Source: Streptosporangium roseum DSM 43021 (GTDB taxonomy: Bacteria; Actinomycetota; Actinomycetes; Streptosporangiales; Streptosporangiaceae). Taken from it: DNA of 64,000 nucleotides. The stretch spans positions 8,308,001-8,372,000 of the forward strand of contig NC_013595.1 of assembly GCF_000024865.1 (NCBI RefSeq), written 5' to 3'. The translations under genes were made by a program, and so were the position numbers. How positions within the stretch are numbered: position 1 is the first letter of the stretch; the number at the start of each line of letters is the position of its first letter. Below, one piece after another: positions 8,400 to 16,568 of this stretch. The notes beneath the pieces are model-generated. The model was not told the origin of the DNA. It did no database searches and was given only the letters and a program-made list of their open reading frames with translations.

Positions 8400-9083
8400 T
8401 CAGGCGGTCCGGGGCGTGGCGTGCACGTTGTGCAGCGCGTCGGCGGTCGCGATCTTGTGAGCGCACGCCACCCGCTCGATCTCCGCCGGGTCCGCGCCCG
8501 CCGCGATGAGATCCAGCATGTGGTCGTGCTCCACCACCGAGCGGCGGGCCCGCCCCGGGACGTAGGTGAAGGTCGAGCGCCGCATGTGGTCCAGCCGCGC
8601 CCACTCCGACTCCAGCAGGACGCTCAGGTGCTCGTCCGGGCAGTGCTGGTAGATCGAGAAGTGGAACTTGCGGTTGAGCGCGGTGAAGGAGGCGGGGTCG
8701 AACTCCTCCAGCGCCTCGACCATGCGGGCGTTGATCTCCCTGGACGCCTCGATCTGCTCCGGCGTCATGAGCGGCGCCGAGATCGCGGTCGCGTAGCCCT
8801 CCAGGCGGGCCAGGACGTGCAGGGAGTGCTCCACCTGCGTGGAGTCGAACACGGCCACGCGCGCGCCGATGTTGCGCACGACCTCCACGAGCCCGTCGGA
8901 CTGCAGCCGCCGTACCGCCTCGCGCAGAGGGATCGTGCTGACCCCGGTCTCCCGGGCGAGCTGGTCCATCACCAGCCGGTAGCCCGGCCCGTAGGTGCCG
9001 TCGAGGATCCGTGAGCGCAGCAGTTCGTAGCTGAGCTCGGCCTTCGACTCCTTGGCCTTGGCGGGCTTCTTCGCGGCACTCAA
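8400..9083 (-). CDS. GntR family transcriptional regulator (FCD/FadR-type)
   Basis: 227-residue DNA-binding regulator. The N-terminal winged helix covers about residues 17-80 (YELLRSRILDGTYGPGYRL, then TGVSTIPLREAVRRLQSDGL). The C-terminal all-helical FCD ligand domain has metal-binding-type histidines in NRKFHFSIYQ and later in VEHDHMLDLI. Members usually repress catabolic genes and are released by an organic-acid metabolite. It is the last gene after the alpha/beta hydrolase and is flanked by the aromatic pathway. Four copies of AAATCGTAT in the control regions of the block, one upstream of its own operon, make it the likely regulator, with autoregulation. Confidence 0.9.
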   Translation of the reverse strand: MSAAKKPAKAKESKAELSYELLRSRILDGTYGPGYRLVMDQLARETGVSTIPLREAVRRLQSDGLVEVVRNIGARVAVFDSTQVEHSLHVLARLEGYATAISAPLMTPEQIEASREINARMVEALEEFDPASFTALNRKFHFSIYQHCPDEHLSVLLESEWARLDHMRRSTFTYVPGRARRSVVEHDHMLDLIAAGADPAEIERVACAHKIATADALHNVHATPRTA

Positions 9084-9144
9084 CGGCGTCCCCTCATTCT
9101 CGGCCGGCGGCTGATGGGCCCGCCGACGGCCGCCCCCCTGATGA

Positions 9145-9885
9145 TCACTGTCCTAGGACCCTCACGATAGTGTCGCGGAACGCGGCACCGCCGAGGACCT
9201 GGAAATGATCTCCGGGAACGGTGATCGGCTCGGCTCCGCCGACCAGACTGACGATACGCTCGATCCCGCGCGTCATCACGTCGTCTTCGCCGACCACGAA
9301 GACCGGGGGTGTCGGACCGCCCCACGGCGCCGCCTCGAACGGGGTGCCCTGCAGGCCCTCGACGCACAGCGCCAGCCCGGCGGCCCGCTCCCCACGGGAG
9401 CGGACCATGCCCGCGATCATCGCGGTGAACGGGTCCTCGGGCTCGGCGCCGTCCCGGACCGCCCGGTGGAGGGCGGCGGCGTCCACGGCGGCGAACGGCT
9501 CGACGGGGCTGAGCCCGCCGAACACCGCCCGGCGCACCCGGCCCGGGGCCGCCTCGGGAAGCTCCCACCCGAGACGCGCTCCCAGCGAGTAGCCGACGAC
9601 GTCGAACGTCGTGACGCCCGCCCCGTCCAGCACCGCCACGATGTCCTCGGCCACCGCCCGCGCGCCGGACTCGTGGGCCGCCGTGGGCGCCGGGCTCTCC
9701 CCGTGACCGCGCAGGTCGGGCACGACGACCGTCCGGCCGGCGCCGGTCAGCGCGGCGACGACCCCCGTCTCGACCCAGTCGGCGGCGCCGTCGGAGGCGA
9801 AGCTGTGCAGGAGGAGGACGGGCGGCGAGTCGCCGGGACGGTCAGGAGAGAAAACTCGAGAGGCCAAGCCAGATCGGTCGTGCAT
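9145..9885 (-). CDS. Alpha/beta fold hydrolase
   Basis: 246-residue alpha/beta hydrolase. The strand and oxyanion region is VLLLHSFASDG, followed by VVPDLRGHGESPAP, a nucleophile elbow GYSLGAR, the acid in VVGEDDVM and the histidine in VPGDHFQVL, so the Ser-Asp-His triad appears complete. It resembles small esterases and C-C hydrolases of catabolic gene sets. A GGAGTG lies upstream of the ATG. It is transcribed with the gntR-type gene from a promoter region that carries candidate operator site 3. The true substrate cannot be read from sequence. Confidence 0.82.
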   Translation of the reverse strand: MHDRSGLASRVFSPDRPGDSPPVLLLHSFASDGAADWVETGVVAALTGAGRTVVVPDLRGHGESPAPTAAHESGARAVAEDIVAVLDGAGVTTFDVVGYSLGARLGWELPEAAPGRVRRAVFGGLSPVEPFAAVDAAALHRAVRDGAEPEDPFTAMIAGMVRSRGERAAGLALCVEGLQGTPFEAAPWGGPTPPVFVVGEDDVMTRGIERIVSLVGGAEPITVPGDHFQVLGGAAFRDTIVRVLGQ

Positions 9886-9916
9886 CGGTCGCGCACTCCT
9901 CAGCGATACTTTTCAC

Positions 9917-9936
9917 ATACGATTTCTTATCGTACT
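9917..9936. promoter_or_regulatory. Candidate GntR operator, site 3, with inverted repeat
   Basis: ATACGATTTCTTATCGTACT contains a perfect inverted repeat, TACGAT-TTCTT-ATCGTA. Its reverse complement carries the shared AAATCGTAT. It lies about 30 bp upstream of the alpha/beta hydrolase-gntR operon, where autoregulation would be expected. Confidence 0.6.
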
Positions 9937-9976
9937 CCATGTGACTGTTGTCCGTTGAGGGGTTTCGGCGACCGGA

Positions 9977-10834
9977 TCAGGCGATTTCGGTAGGTATTGG
10001 AAAGTCGACGACGACCTGACCGGTGCCGCTGCTGCCGAAGTACGGGCAGAGCTGCTCCCCCTTGCCCGTGTAGTCCCGCCAGCCCAGCAGGCCGAAGAGC
10101 ATGGCGGTGTCGGCCATGGCGCCCTCGCCCGTGCAGCGCCTGTTGTAGTCGGGGAGCATGTCGACGAAGTCGGCCGTCCTGCCCTCCGCCCACATGTCCA
10201 GGACCGCCATGTCCACCTGGCGGTTGATCTCGCTGCTCACGTCGTTGAGCAGCGACTCGGCGATCTCGTTGGGCGGGAAGGCGTGCGACAGGGAGCCGCT
10301 GGCGAGGAAGGCCACCTTCCGGTCGCTGCGCCGTACGGCACGGAGCAGGGCCTCGCCGATCCGGCGGTTCTCCTCGATCGTGGAGTAGATGTTGCAGCCG
10401 ATCGGCAGCACCCGGATGGAGGAGTCGCCGTTCATGAAATACATCGGCACGAGCGTGGCGTACTCCAGGCCCAGGTCCTTGTAGGTGTGGACGCGCGCCT
10501 TCTGCCCCCCGGCGGCGATCTCCTCGCGGACGAGCTCGGCGAGCTCGGGGTCTCCCGCGTAGTCGTACTCCAGATCGTGGATGAAGTGCGGGAGCTCGTG
10601 ACTGACGTAGGAGGCGCTGTGCCTCTCCTTACCGTTGAGGTGGAAGCCGATGCTGTTCATCCAGTGGGTGTCGGCCACCAGGAAGGTGTCGGCCCCGCGC
10701 TCGCGGGCGCGTCTGCCGATCTCCTCCAGGGCCGCTTCGGCGGGCTTCCGGATGCCGAAGTGCTTGCCCGGTTGGATCGACAGCCAGATCGACGGCACAT
10801 GTGTGATCTTGGCCGCCATGACGAGCTCTCCCAT
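9977..10834 (-). CDS. hpaD: 3,4-dihydroxyphenylacetate 2,3-dioxygenase (class III extradiol, HpaD-type)
   Basis: Cleaves the ring of homoprotocatechuate at the 2,3 position to 5-carboxymethyl-2-hydroxymuconate semialdehyde, using Fe(II). The 285-residue protein matches the enterobacterial HpaD family nearly end to end: MGELVMAAKITHVPS at the N-terminus, DTHWMNSIGFH, SHELPHFIHDLEY, LEYATLVPM, LASGSLSHAFP and GSSGTGQVVVDFP. The metal ligands are expected in THW, in the His of SGSLSH and in a Glu near the C-terminal third. The ATG at 10834 fits homologues; a GTG one codon upstream overlaps the stop of the dehydrogenase gene, so the pair is coupled. Confidence 0.93.
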   Translation of the reverse strand: MGELVMAAKITHVPSIWLSIQPGKHFGIRKPAEAALEEIGRRARERGADTFLVADTHWMNSIGFHLNGKERHSASYVSHELPHFIHDLEYDYAGDPELAELVREEIAAGGQKARVHTYKDLGLEYATLVPMYFMNGDSSIRVLPIGCNIYSTIEENRRIGEALLRAVRRSDRKVAFLASGSLSHAFPPNEIAESLLNDVSSEINRQVDMAVLDMWAEGRTADFVDMLPDYNRRCTGEGAMADTAMLFGLLGWRDYTGKGEQLCPYFGSSGTGQVVVDFPIPTEIA

Positions 10835-12279
10835 CACGCCCCTCCCAGGTGCGTCCAGACGCCTTTGACCTCTGTATAGGCGTCGATGGCGTACGGTCCC
10901 ATCTCCCGGCCCCAGCCGCTGGCCTTGAAACCACCCCAGGTGGTCGCGGCGTCCGGGACATGGATCATGTTGATGAATACGGCTCCGGCCCTGACCTTCG
11001 CCGCCAGGCGGTGTGCGGTGGACAGGTCGCGGGTCCAGACGGAGGCCGCCAGGCCGTACGCCGAGTCGTTGGCACGCTCCACGATCTCATCAGGGTCGTC
11101 GTAGGCGAGCACCGGGATGACCGGCCCGAACACCTCCTCCCTGGCGATCGCCATCTCGTCGGTGACCCCGGCGAAGACGGTCGGCTCGTAGAAGAATCCC
11201 TCGGCCAGCCTCCCGCCCGCCCGGCGCCCGCCGGTCACGAGTTCCGCGCCCTCGGCGCGGGCGCCGCGGACATGGGAGTCGACCTTGGCGAGGTGCTCCT
11301 CGCTGACCAGCGGCCCGAGCTGCGAGGCCGGGTCCAGGCCCGGTCCGAGGACCAGCGCGGCGGCAGCGGCGGCCATCTTCTCGGTGAACTCGTCGGCCCG
11401 CCGGCGGTCCACGTAGAAGCGGGCGTAGGCGGCGCAGACCTGGCCGCTGTTGAACAGCGCGCCCTGCACGTTTCCCGCCACGGCGGCGTCGATGTCGGCG
11501 TCGGCGGCGATGATGCTCGGCGTCTTGCCGCCCAGTTCGAGGGTGAGGCGCTTGAGGTTGCCCGCGCTGGCGTGCACGAGCTTGCGGCCGACCTCGGTGG
11601 ATCCGGTGAAGGAGACCTTGTCCACGCCGGAGTGCTCGGCGAGGGCGGCCCCGGTGGCCGGGCCGCCGGTCAGCAGGTTGACCACGCCGGGCGGGAAGCC
11701 GGCCCTCTCCATCAGCTCGACGAGCATGACCGTGCTCAGCGGGGTCTGCTCGGCGGGCTTGATGATCACGGTGTTGCCGCAGGCCAGGGCCGGGGCGAGC
11801 TTCCACGCGGCCAGCATCAGCGGGAAGTTCCACGGCGTGATCAGCGCGCAGACGCCCACCGGCTCGCGCCGCGTGTAGTGGAGGGTGTCGGGGAAGGAGA
11901 CCGGCACCACCGATCCCTCGATCTTGGTGCACCACCCCGCGAAGTAGCGGAAGTGCTCGGCCGCGCCGGGGACCGTGACGCCCCCGGCCACCGCCAGCGG
12001 CTGTCCGTTGTCCCGCGTCTCCAGCTCGGCGAGCTCGTCGGCGTGCTCCTCGACGAGGTCGGCCACCCGCCACAGCATCCGCGCCCGCGCGGCGGCGGTC
12101 ATGCCGGCCCAGGCGGGGTCGGCGAGCGCGGAGCGGGCCGCGGCGACCGCGCGGTCCACGTCGGGGGCGCCCGCCTCGGCGCACTCCTCGAACACCGAGC
12201 CGTCGGCCGGATTCAGCGTCGTGAAGGTGGCGCCCGCCTCCGCGGGGCCCCACTCACCTCCGATGAACAGATCGGTCAT
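10834..12279 (-). CDS. Aldehyde dehydrogenase (possibly hydroxyphenylacetaldehyde dehydrogenase)
   Basis: NAD(P)-dependent aldehyde dehydrogenase, 481 residues, the normal family length. Visible motifs are ITPWNFPLMLAAWKLAPAL, VIIKPAEQTPLS, the cofactor-loop SFTGSTEVG, the base ELGGKTP and the catalytic Cys in NSGQVCAAYAR. It differs from the HpaE-type enzyme encoded at 14987-16453, so the block has two dehydrogenases. This one is coupled to hpaD and could oxidise (di)hydroxyphenylacetaldehyde to the ring-cleavage substrate; that role is inferred. Candidate operator site 4 lies in the divergent region upstream. Confidence 0.88.
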   Translation of the reverse strand: MTDLFIGGEWGPAEAGATFTTLNPADGSVFEECAEAGAPDVDRAVAAARSALADPAWAGMTAAARARMLWRVADLVEEHADELAELETRDNGQPLAVAGGVTVPGAAEHFRYFAGWCTKIEGSVVPVSFPDTLHYTRREPVGVCALITPWNFPLMLAAWKLAPALACGNTVIIKPAEQTPLSTVMLVELMERAGFPPGVVNLLTGGPATGAALAEHSGVDKVSFTGSTEVGRKLVHASAGNLKRLTLELGGKTPSIIAADADIDAAVAGNVQGALFNSGQVCAAYARFYVDRRRADEFTEKMAAAAAALVLGPGLDPASQLGPLVSEEHLAKVDSHVRGARAEGAELVTGGRRAGGRLAEGFFYEPTVFAGVTDEMAIAREEVFGPVIPVLAYDDPDEIVERANDSAYGLAASVWTRDLSTAHRLAAKVRAGAVFINMIHVPDAATTWGGFKASGWGREMGPYAIDAYTEVKGVWTHLGGA

Positions 12280-12392
12280 CTCTTCGGTCTCCTCGGTCAG
12301 CTCGGCGTCTCACGTCCCGGCGGGTGCCCCTGAGTCCGGCACCTCCAAATCATGTATGAATTCAAATATCTTTGTCTATAGCCTCACTTGTC

Positions 12393-12428
12393 CAAATCGA
12401 GTATCGTCCAGGATGTCCTATACGATTT
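12393..12428. promoter_or_regulatory. Candidate GntR operator, site 4, with split inverted repeat
   Basis: CAAATCGAGTAT at 12393 faces ATACGATTTG at 12420, forming an imperfect inverted repeat. The second arm is the reverse complement of the shared AAATCGTAT. A further weaker copy, AAATCATGTAT, lies at about 12348. The region divides the divergent dehydrogenase-hpaD and hpaG-type operons, so one site could control both. Confidence 0.6.
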
Positions 12429-12441
12429 GAAGGGAGTCGAC

Positions 12442-14079
12442 GTGGAGCACCCGCTCGGCCTGGCACCAGGAAAGATCATCGCGGTCCATCTCAACTACCG
12501 CAGTCGCGCGGCCGAGCGCGGACGCACCCCGGCCGTCCCCTCCTACTTCCTCAAGCCCGCCTCGTCGCTGTCCTGGTCGGGGCGGCCGGTGGTACGGCCC
12601 GCCGGATGCGAGCTGCTGGCCTTCGAGGGCGAGATCGCGATCATCATCGGCGCCCGCGCGCACCGCGTCCCCCGCCACCGCGCGCTCGGCCACGTGGCCG
12701 GCTACACGGCGGCCAACGACTTCGGCGTCTACGACTTCAAGCACGCCGACCTCGGCTCCAACCTCCGCGCCAAGGGACAGGACGGCTACACCCCGGTCGG
12801 CCCGGCGATCCTGGAGACGGCCGACCCCTCGGGGCTGTGGCTGCGCACCTACGTCAACGGCGAGCTCGCCCAGGAGGCGTGCACCGACGAGCTGCTGTTC
12901 GGCTTCGACCTGCTGATCGCCGACCTGTCCCGGCTGATGACCCTGGAGCCCGGCGACATCATCCTCGCCGGCACCCCCGCCGGGTCCACGGTCGTACGGC
13001 CGGGCGACGTGGTGGAGGTGGAGCTGGAGGGCGCCGGACGGCTCCGCAACCAGGTCGTCGCCGACAGCCGCGACCTCGGCGACTTCGGCGTCCAGCCCCG
13101 CGTGACCGACGAGGTCCGCGCCGCCGCCTACGGCTCCGCCCCGGTCCCCGGCTCCGCGCCGGCCGTCGCCGGCCCCGATCCGGCCACCGGCCCGGCGCCC
13201 GCCACGGACTCCGCCCCCGCCGACGGCGAGGGCGGCCCGGCCGGCCTGGACGAGCCGACCCTGACGGCCCTGCGGTCGGTCTCGACGGCCACGCTCTCCT
13301 CGCAGCTGCGCAAGCGCGGGATCGACCACCACTTCATCGAGGGCGTCCGCCCCGCGAGACCCGACCTCCGCATGGTGGGAGTGGCCCGCACGCTGCGCTA
13401 CCTCCCCCTCCGCGAGGACGTGTTCGAGGAGATCGGCGGCGGGATGAACGCGCAGAAGCGCACCGTCGAGGAGATCCGGCCCGGCGAGGTCCTGGTGATC
13501 GAGGCGCGGGGCGAGCGGGGGGCGGGCACGCTGGGCGACATCCTCGCCCTGCGCGCCCTGCGCCGGGGCGCGGCCGGGGTCGTCACCGACGGCGGCCTGC
13601 GCGACAGCCCGTCCTTCGCCGGCCTGGGGCTGCCCGCCTACTTCGCGGTGGCGCACGCGGCCGTGCTCGGGCGCAGGCACGTCCCGATGGACTCCCAGAT
13701 CCCGGTGGCCTGCGGCGGCGTGCTCGTCATGCCGGGCGACGTCCTGGTGGGCGACGCGGAGGGCGTGGTCGTCATCCCGCCCCGCCTGGCCGCCGAGGTC
13801 GCACGCGACGCGGCCCGCCAGGAGGCCGAGGAGCGCTTCATCTACGAGCGGGTCGACGAGGGAGCCTCCGTCGACGGCCTGTACCCGATGAACCGCGTCT
13901 GGCGCGAGGCCTACGAGGAGCGGGAGCGCGCGATGACGCCGGCCACCGTACGGCCTCCGCGCGAGCACCGCGGACGGGCCCCCGAACCGCGGGCGCCGGG
14001 ACGGGTCCCCGCCCCGGACCGCACGTTGCACACCGTCGAGGCTCAGCCGAGCCCCGTGCGCCAAGGAGTGATCGAATGA
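12442..14079 (+). CDS. Fumarylacetoacetate-hydrolase-family (HpaG-type) / RraA-family fusion protein
   Basis: 545-residue two-domain protein. Residues ~1-215 are a fumarylacetoacetate hydrolase fold as in HpaG: GKIIAVHLNYRSRAAERGR, YFLKPASSLSWSG, CELLAFEGEIAIIIG, GYTAANDFGVYD, and the C-terminal IILAGTPAGS. After an Ala/Pro-rich linker (~225-265) comes an RraA/HMG-aldolase-like domain (~268-460): STATLSSQLRKRG, ERGAGTLGDILALRALRRGAAGVVTDGGLRD, VAHAAVLGRRHVPMDSQIPVACGGVLV. HpaG acts after ring cleavage as decarboxylase and isomerase. The GTG at 12442 has AGGGAG six bases upstream; a TTG at 12388 would put the operator inside the gene. The next gene overlaps by ATGA. Confidence 0.85.
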   Translation: MEHPLGLAPGKIIAVHLNYRSRAAERGRTPAVPSYFLKPASSLSWSGRPVVRPAGCELLAFEGEIAIIIGARAHRVPRHRALGHVAGYTAANDFGVYDFKHADLGSNLRAKGQDGYTPVGPAILETADPSGLWLRTYVNGELAQEACTDELLFGFDLLIADLSRLMTLEPGDIILAGTPAGSTVVRPGDVVEVELEGAGRLRNQVVADSRDLGDFGVQPRVTDEVRAAAYGSAPVPGSAPAVAGPDPATGPAPATDSAPADGEGGPAGLDEPTLTALRSVSTATLSSQLRKRGIDHHFIEGVRPARPDLRMVGVARTLRYLPLREDVFEEIGGGMNAQKRTVEEIRPGEVLVIEARGERGAGTLGDILALRALRRGAAGVVTDGGLRDSPSFAGLGLPAYFAVAHAAVLGRRHVPMDSQIPVACGGVLVMPGDVLVGDAEGVVVIPPRLAAEVARDAARQEAEERFIYERVDEGASVDGLYPMNRVWREAYEERERAMTPATVRPPREHRGRAPEPRAPGRVPAPDRTLHTVEAQPSPVRQGVIE

Positions 14080-14990
14080 AGTTCCGTTCCGACCCGGCGA
14101 CCATACGCGGGTCCATAGCCCCGGTGGTGACACCGTTCACCGAGACCGGAGAGCTCGACCTCGACTCGCTCCGGGCGCTGGTGCGCTGGCAGCTCGCCCA
14201 GGGATCCCACGGCATCTCGACCGGCGGCTCCACCGGCGAGCCGGGGGCCCAGAGCGTCGACGAGCGGATCGCGGCGATGGCGGCGGTGGCCGAGGAGACG
14301 GCCGACCGGGTGCCGTTCCTGCCCGGCACCGGATCGGCCAAGCTCGACGAGACGCTCCGCCTCACCGCCGAGGCCGAGCGGCTGGGCGCCGACGCCGCGC
14401 TCGTCATCACCCCCTACTACGCCCGGCCGACGCAGGAAGCGCTCCACCGCTGGTACTCCACGGTGGCCGCCGAGTTCCCCGGCCTGCCGATCGTCATCTA
14501 CAACGTGCCGTCGCGCACCGCGGTGGACATCGCCCCCGAGACCGTCGCCCGGCTCCGCCGCGCCCACGACAACATCGTGGGCATCAAGGAGACCACCAAG
14601 GACTTCGAGCACTTCTCCCAGGTCCTGCACCGCTGCGGGCGGGACTTCCTGATGTGGTCGGGCATCGAGCTGCTCTGCCTGCCGCTGCTGGCGATCGGCG
14701 GCGTGGGGTTCGTGAGCGCGGCGGCCAACCTGGCCCCCTCGACCGTGGCGAGGATGTACACCGCCTACGTGGAGGGCGACCACCAGACCGCCCTGGACCT
14801 GCACTACTCACTGCACCCCCTGGTCGAGCTGCTGTTCGTGGAGACGAACCCCGCCCCGGCCAAGTGGGTCCTGGAACGCCGCGGCCTGATCGCCTCCGGT
14901 CACGTCCGCCCGCCGCTGATCACGCCGACCGAGGCGGGGATCAAGCGGATCAACGAACTGCTGGCTCAGAGCGAGGAAGTGGCCTCATGA
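14076..14990 (+). CDS. DapA-family Schiff-base aldolase/lyase
   Basis: 304-residue TIM-barrel of the dihydrodipicolinate synthase/N-acetylneuraminate lyase family. Family landmarks are APVVTPFTETGELD, GSTGEPGAQSVDER, the Tyr in VIYNVPSRT, and the Schiff-base Lys in VGIKETTKD, so it should be catalytically competent. The ATG has AAGGAG upstream and overlaps the stop of the fusion gene; its own stop overlaps the hpaE-type start. In enterobacteria the last step of this pathway is done by HpaI, a metal-dependent class II aldolase. Placement here suggests that this class I enzyme cleaves 4-hydroxy-2-oxoheptanedioate instead. True lysine biosynthesis is unlikely in this setting. Confidence 0.85.
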   Translation: MKFRSDPATIRGSIAPVVTPFTETGELDLDSLRALVRWQLAQGSHGISTGGSTGEPGAQSVDERIAAMAAVAEETADRVPFLPGTGSAKLDETLRLTAEAERLGADAALVITPYYARPTQEALHRWYSTVAAEFPGLPIVIYNVPSRTAVDIAPETVARLRRAHDNIVGIKETTKDFEHFSQVLHRCGRDFLMWSGIELLCLPLLAIGGVGFVSAAANLAPSTVARMYTAYVEGDHQTALDLHYSLHPLVELLFVETNPAPAKWVLERRGLIASGHVRPPLITPTEAGIKRINELLAQSEEVAS

Positions 14991-16453
14991 ACCTGGAGCA
15001 CTACATCGGCGGGGCCCATGTCCCGAGCGTCTCGGGCGCGACCTTCGACGCGCTGGAGCCGGCGAGCAACGAGACCTACCTGACGGTCGCCGCCGGCGGC
15101 CCGGAGGACATCGCCGCCGCGGTGGCCGCGGCGCGCAAGGCTTTCACCGACGGCCCCTGGCCCCGGATGACCGGTGAGCAGCGGGCCACGGTCCTGCGGA
15201 GGATCGCCGCCGCGATCGAGTCCCGGGACGACCGCATCGCCGCGCTGGAGTGCCGCGACACCGGACTGCCGATCACCCAGGCACGCGGCCAGGCGCACCG
15301 GGCCGCCCACAACTTCCGCTTCTTCGCCGATGTGATCACCACCTTGGGGGAGGACGTCTACCGGGTCGCCTCCGCCCAGCTCAACTATGTGCTGCGCAAG
15401 CCTGTCGGAGTGGCCGGTCTGATCACTCCCTGGAACACCCCGTTCATGTTGGAGACCTGGAAGCTGGCACCCGCGCTCGCGGCCGGCTGCCCGGTCGTCT
15501 TGAAGCCCGCCGAGTGGTCGCCGGCCTCCGCCGGGCTGCTGCCGGAGATCATGGAGGAGGCGGGGCTGCCCGCCGGGGTGTTCAACCTTGTGCACGGCAT
15601 CGGCGAGGAGGCGGGCGCGGCGCTCGTCGAGCACCCCGACGTGCCGGTGATCTCCTTCACCGGGGAGACCGGCACCGGGCAGGTCATCATGCGCACCGCC
15701 GCGGCCAATTTGAAGACGCTGTCGATGGAGCTGGGCGGCAAGTCCCCCCTGATCGTGTTCGACGACGCCGACCTGGACCGGGCGCTGGACGCCGCGGTCT
15801 TCGGCGTCTTCTCGCTCAACGGCGAGCGCTGCACGGCCAGCTCGCGCGTCCTGGTCCAGGACACGGTCTACGAGTCGTTCGTGGCGCGGCTGGCCGAGCG
15901 CGCCTCCCGGGTGCGGGTGGGCTCCCCCGACGACCCGGCAACCGAGCTGGGCGCGCTGGTCCACCCCGAGCACTACGAGCGGGTCATGGACTACGTCCGG
16001 ATCGGCGTCGAGGAGGGCGCCCGCCTGGTCGCGGGGGGATCGCGGCCGGCGGACCTGCCGGTCGGCAACTTCCTGTCGGCGACCGTGTTCGCGGACGTGA
16101 CCCCCAACATGCGGATCTTCCAGGAGGAGATCTTCGGCCCGGTCGTCTGCGTCACGCCGTTCTCCACCGAGGCCGAGGCGCTGGAGCTGGCCAACGCCAC
16201 CCGCTACGGGCTGGCCGCCTACCTGTGGACGAACGACCTGCGCCGCACGCACCGGCTGGCCCAGTCGGTCGAGGCGGGCATGCTCTGGGTCAACTCCCAG
16301 AACGTCCGTGACCTGCGCACGCCCTTCGGCGGCGTCAAGGCCAGCGGGCTGGGCCGGGAGGGCGGCCGGCACAGCATCGACGTCTACACCGAGTCGCACA
16401 TCGTCCACCTGGCCACCGAGGACATGCCGATCCCCCGGTTCGGCGCGGCCTGA
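14987..16453 (+). CDS. hpaE: 5-carboxymethyl-2-hydroxymuconate semialdehyde dehydrogenase (HpaE-type)
   Basis: Oxidises the semialdehyde made by HpaD, with NAD. The 488 residues show the dehydrogenase core ITPWNTPFMLETWKLAPAL, VLKPAEWSP, the base MELGGKSPL and the catalytic Cys in LNGERCTASSR. The C-terminal string WVNSQNVRDLRTPFGGVKAS and the IPRFG ending are close to enterobacterial HpaE, which distinguishes it from the other dehydrogenase in the block. It is coupled by ATGA to the aldolase gene. This gene and hpaD are the firmest evidence that the block degrades homoprotocatechuate. Confidence 0.92.
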   Translation: MNLEHYIGGAHVPSVSGATFDALEPASNETYLTVAAGGPEDIAAAVAAARKAFTDGPWPRMTGEQRATVLRRIAAAIESRDDRIAALECRDTGLPITQARGQAHRAAHNFRFFADVITTLGEDVYRVASAQLNYVLRKPVGVAGLITPWNTPFMLETWKLAPALAAGCPVVLKPAEWSPASAGLLPEIMEEAGLPAGVFNLVHGIGEEAGAALVEHPDVPVISFTGETGTGQVIMRTAAANLKTLSMELGGKSPLIVFDDADLDRALDAAVFGVFSLNGERCTASSRVLVQDTVYESFVARLAERASRVRVGSPDDPATELGALVHPEHYERVMDYVRIGVEEGARLVAGGSRPADLPVGNFLSATVFADVTPNMRIFQEEIFGPVVCVTPFSTEAEALELANATRYGLAAYLWTNDLRRTHRLAQSVEAGMLWVNSQNVRDLRTPFGGVKASGLGREGGRHSIDVYTESHIVHLATEDMPIPRFGAA

Positions 16454-16568
16454 GAAGCGGGCGGCCGGGCGGGCGGTGACCGGCGCCCCCGCCCGGCCGC
16501 GCCCGCGTCCCGTCCCTCCGGCGACGGGGCCTACCCGAACGGCGAAGAGCCGGTCTGAAGGAGATGCA

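Noticed and set aside
13140..13240. Ala/Pro-rich stretch in the FAH-RraA protein as evidence for a frameshift between two genes
   Set aside because: The frame is continuous, codon bias is normal, and both flanking domains are in the same frame, so it reads as a linker.
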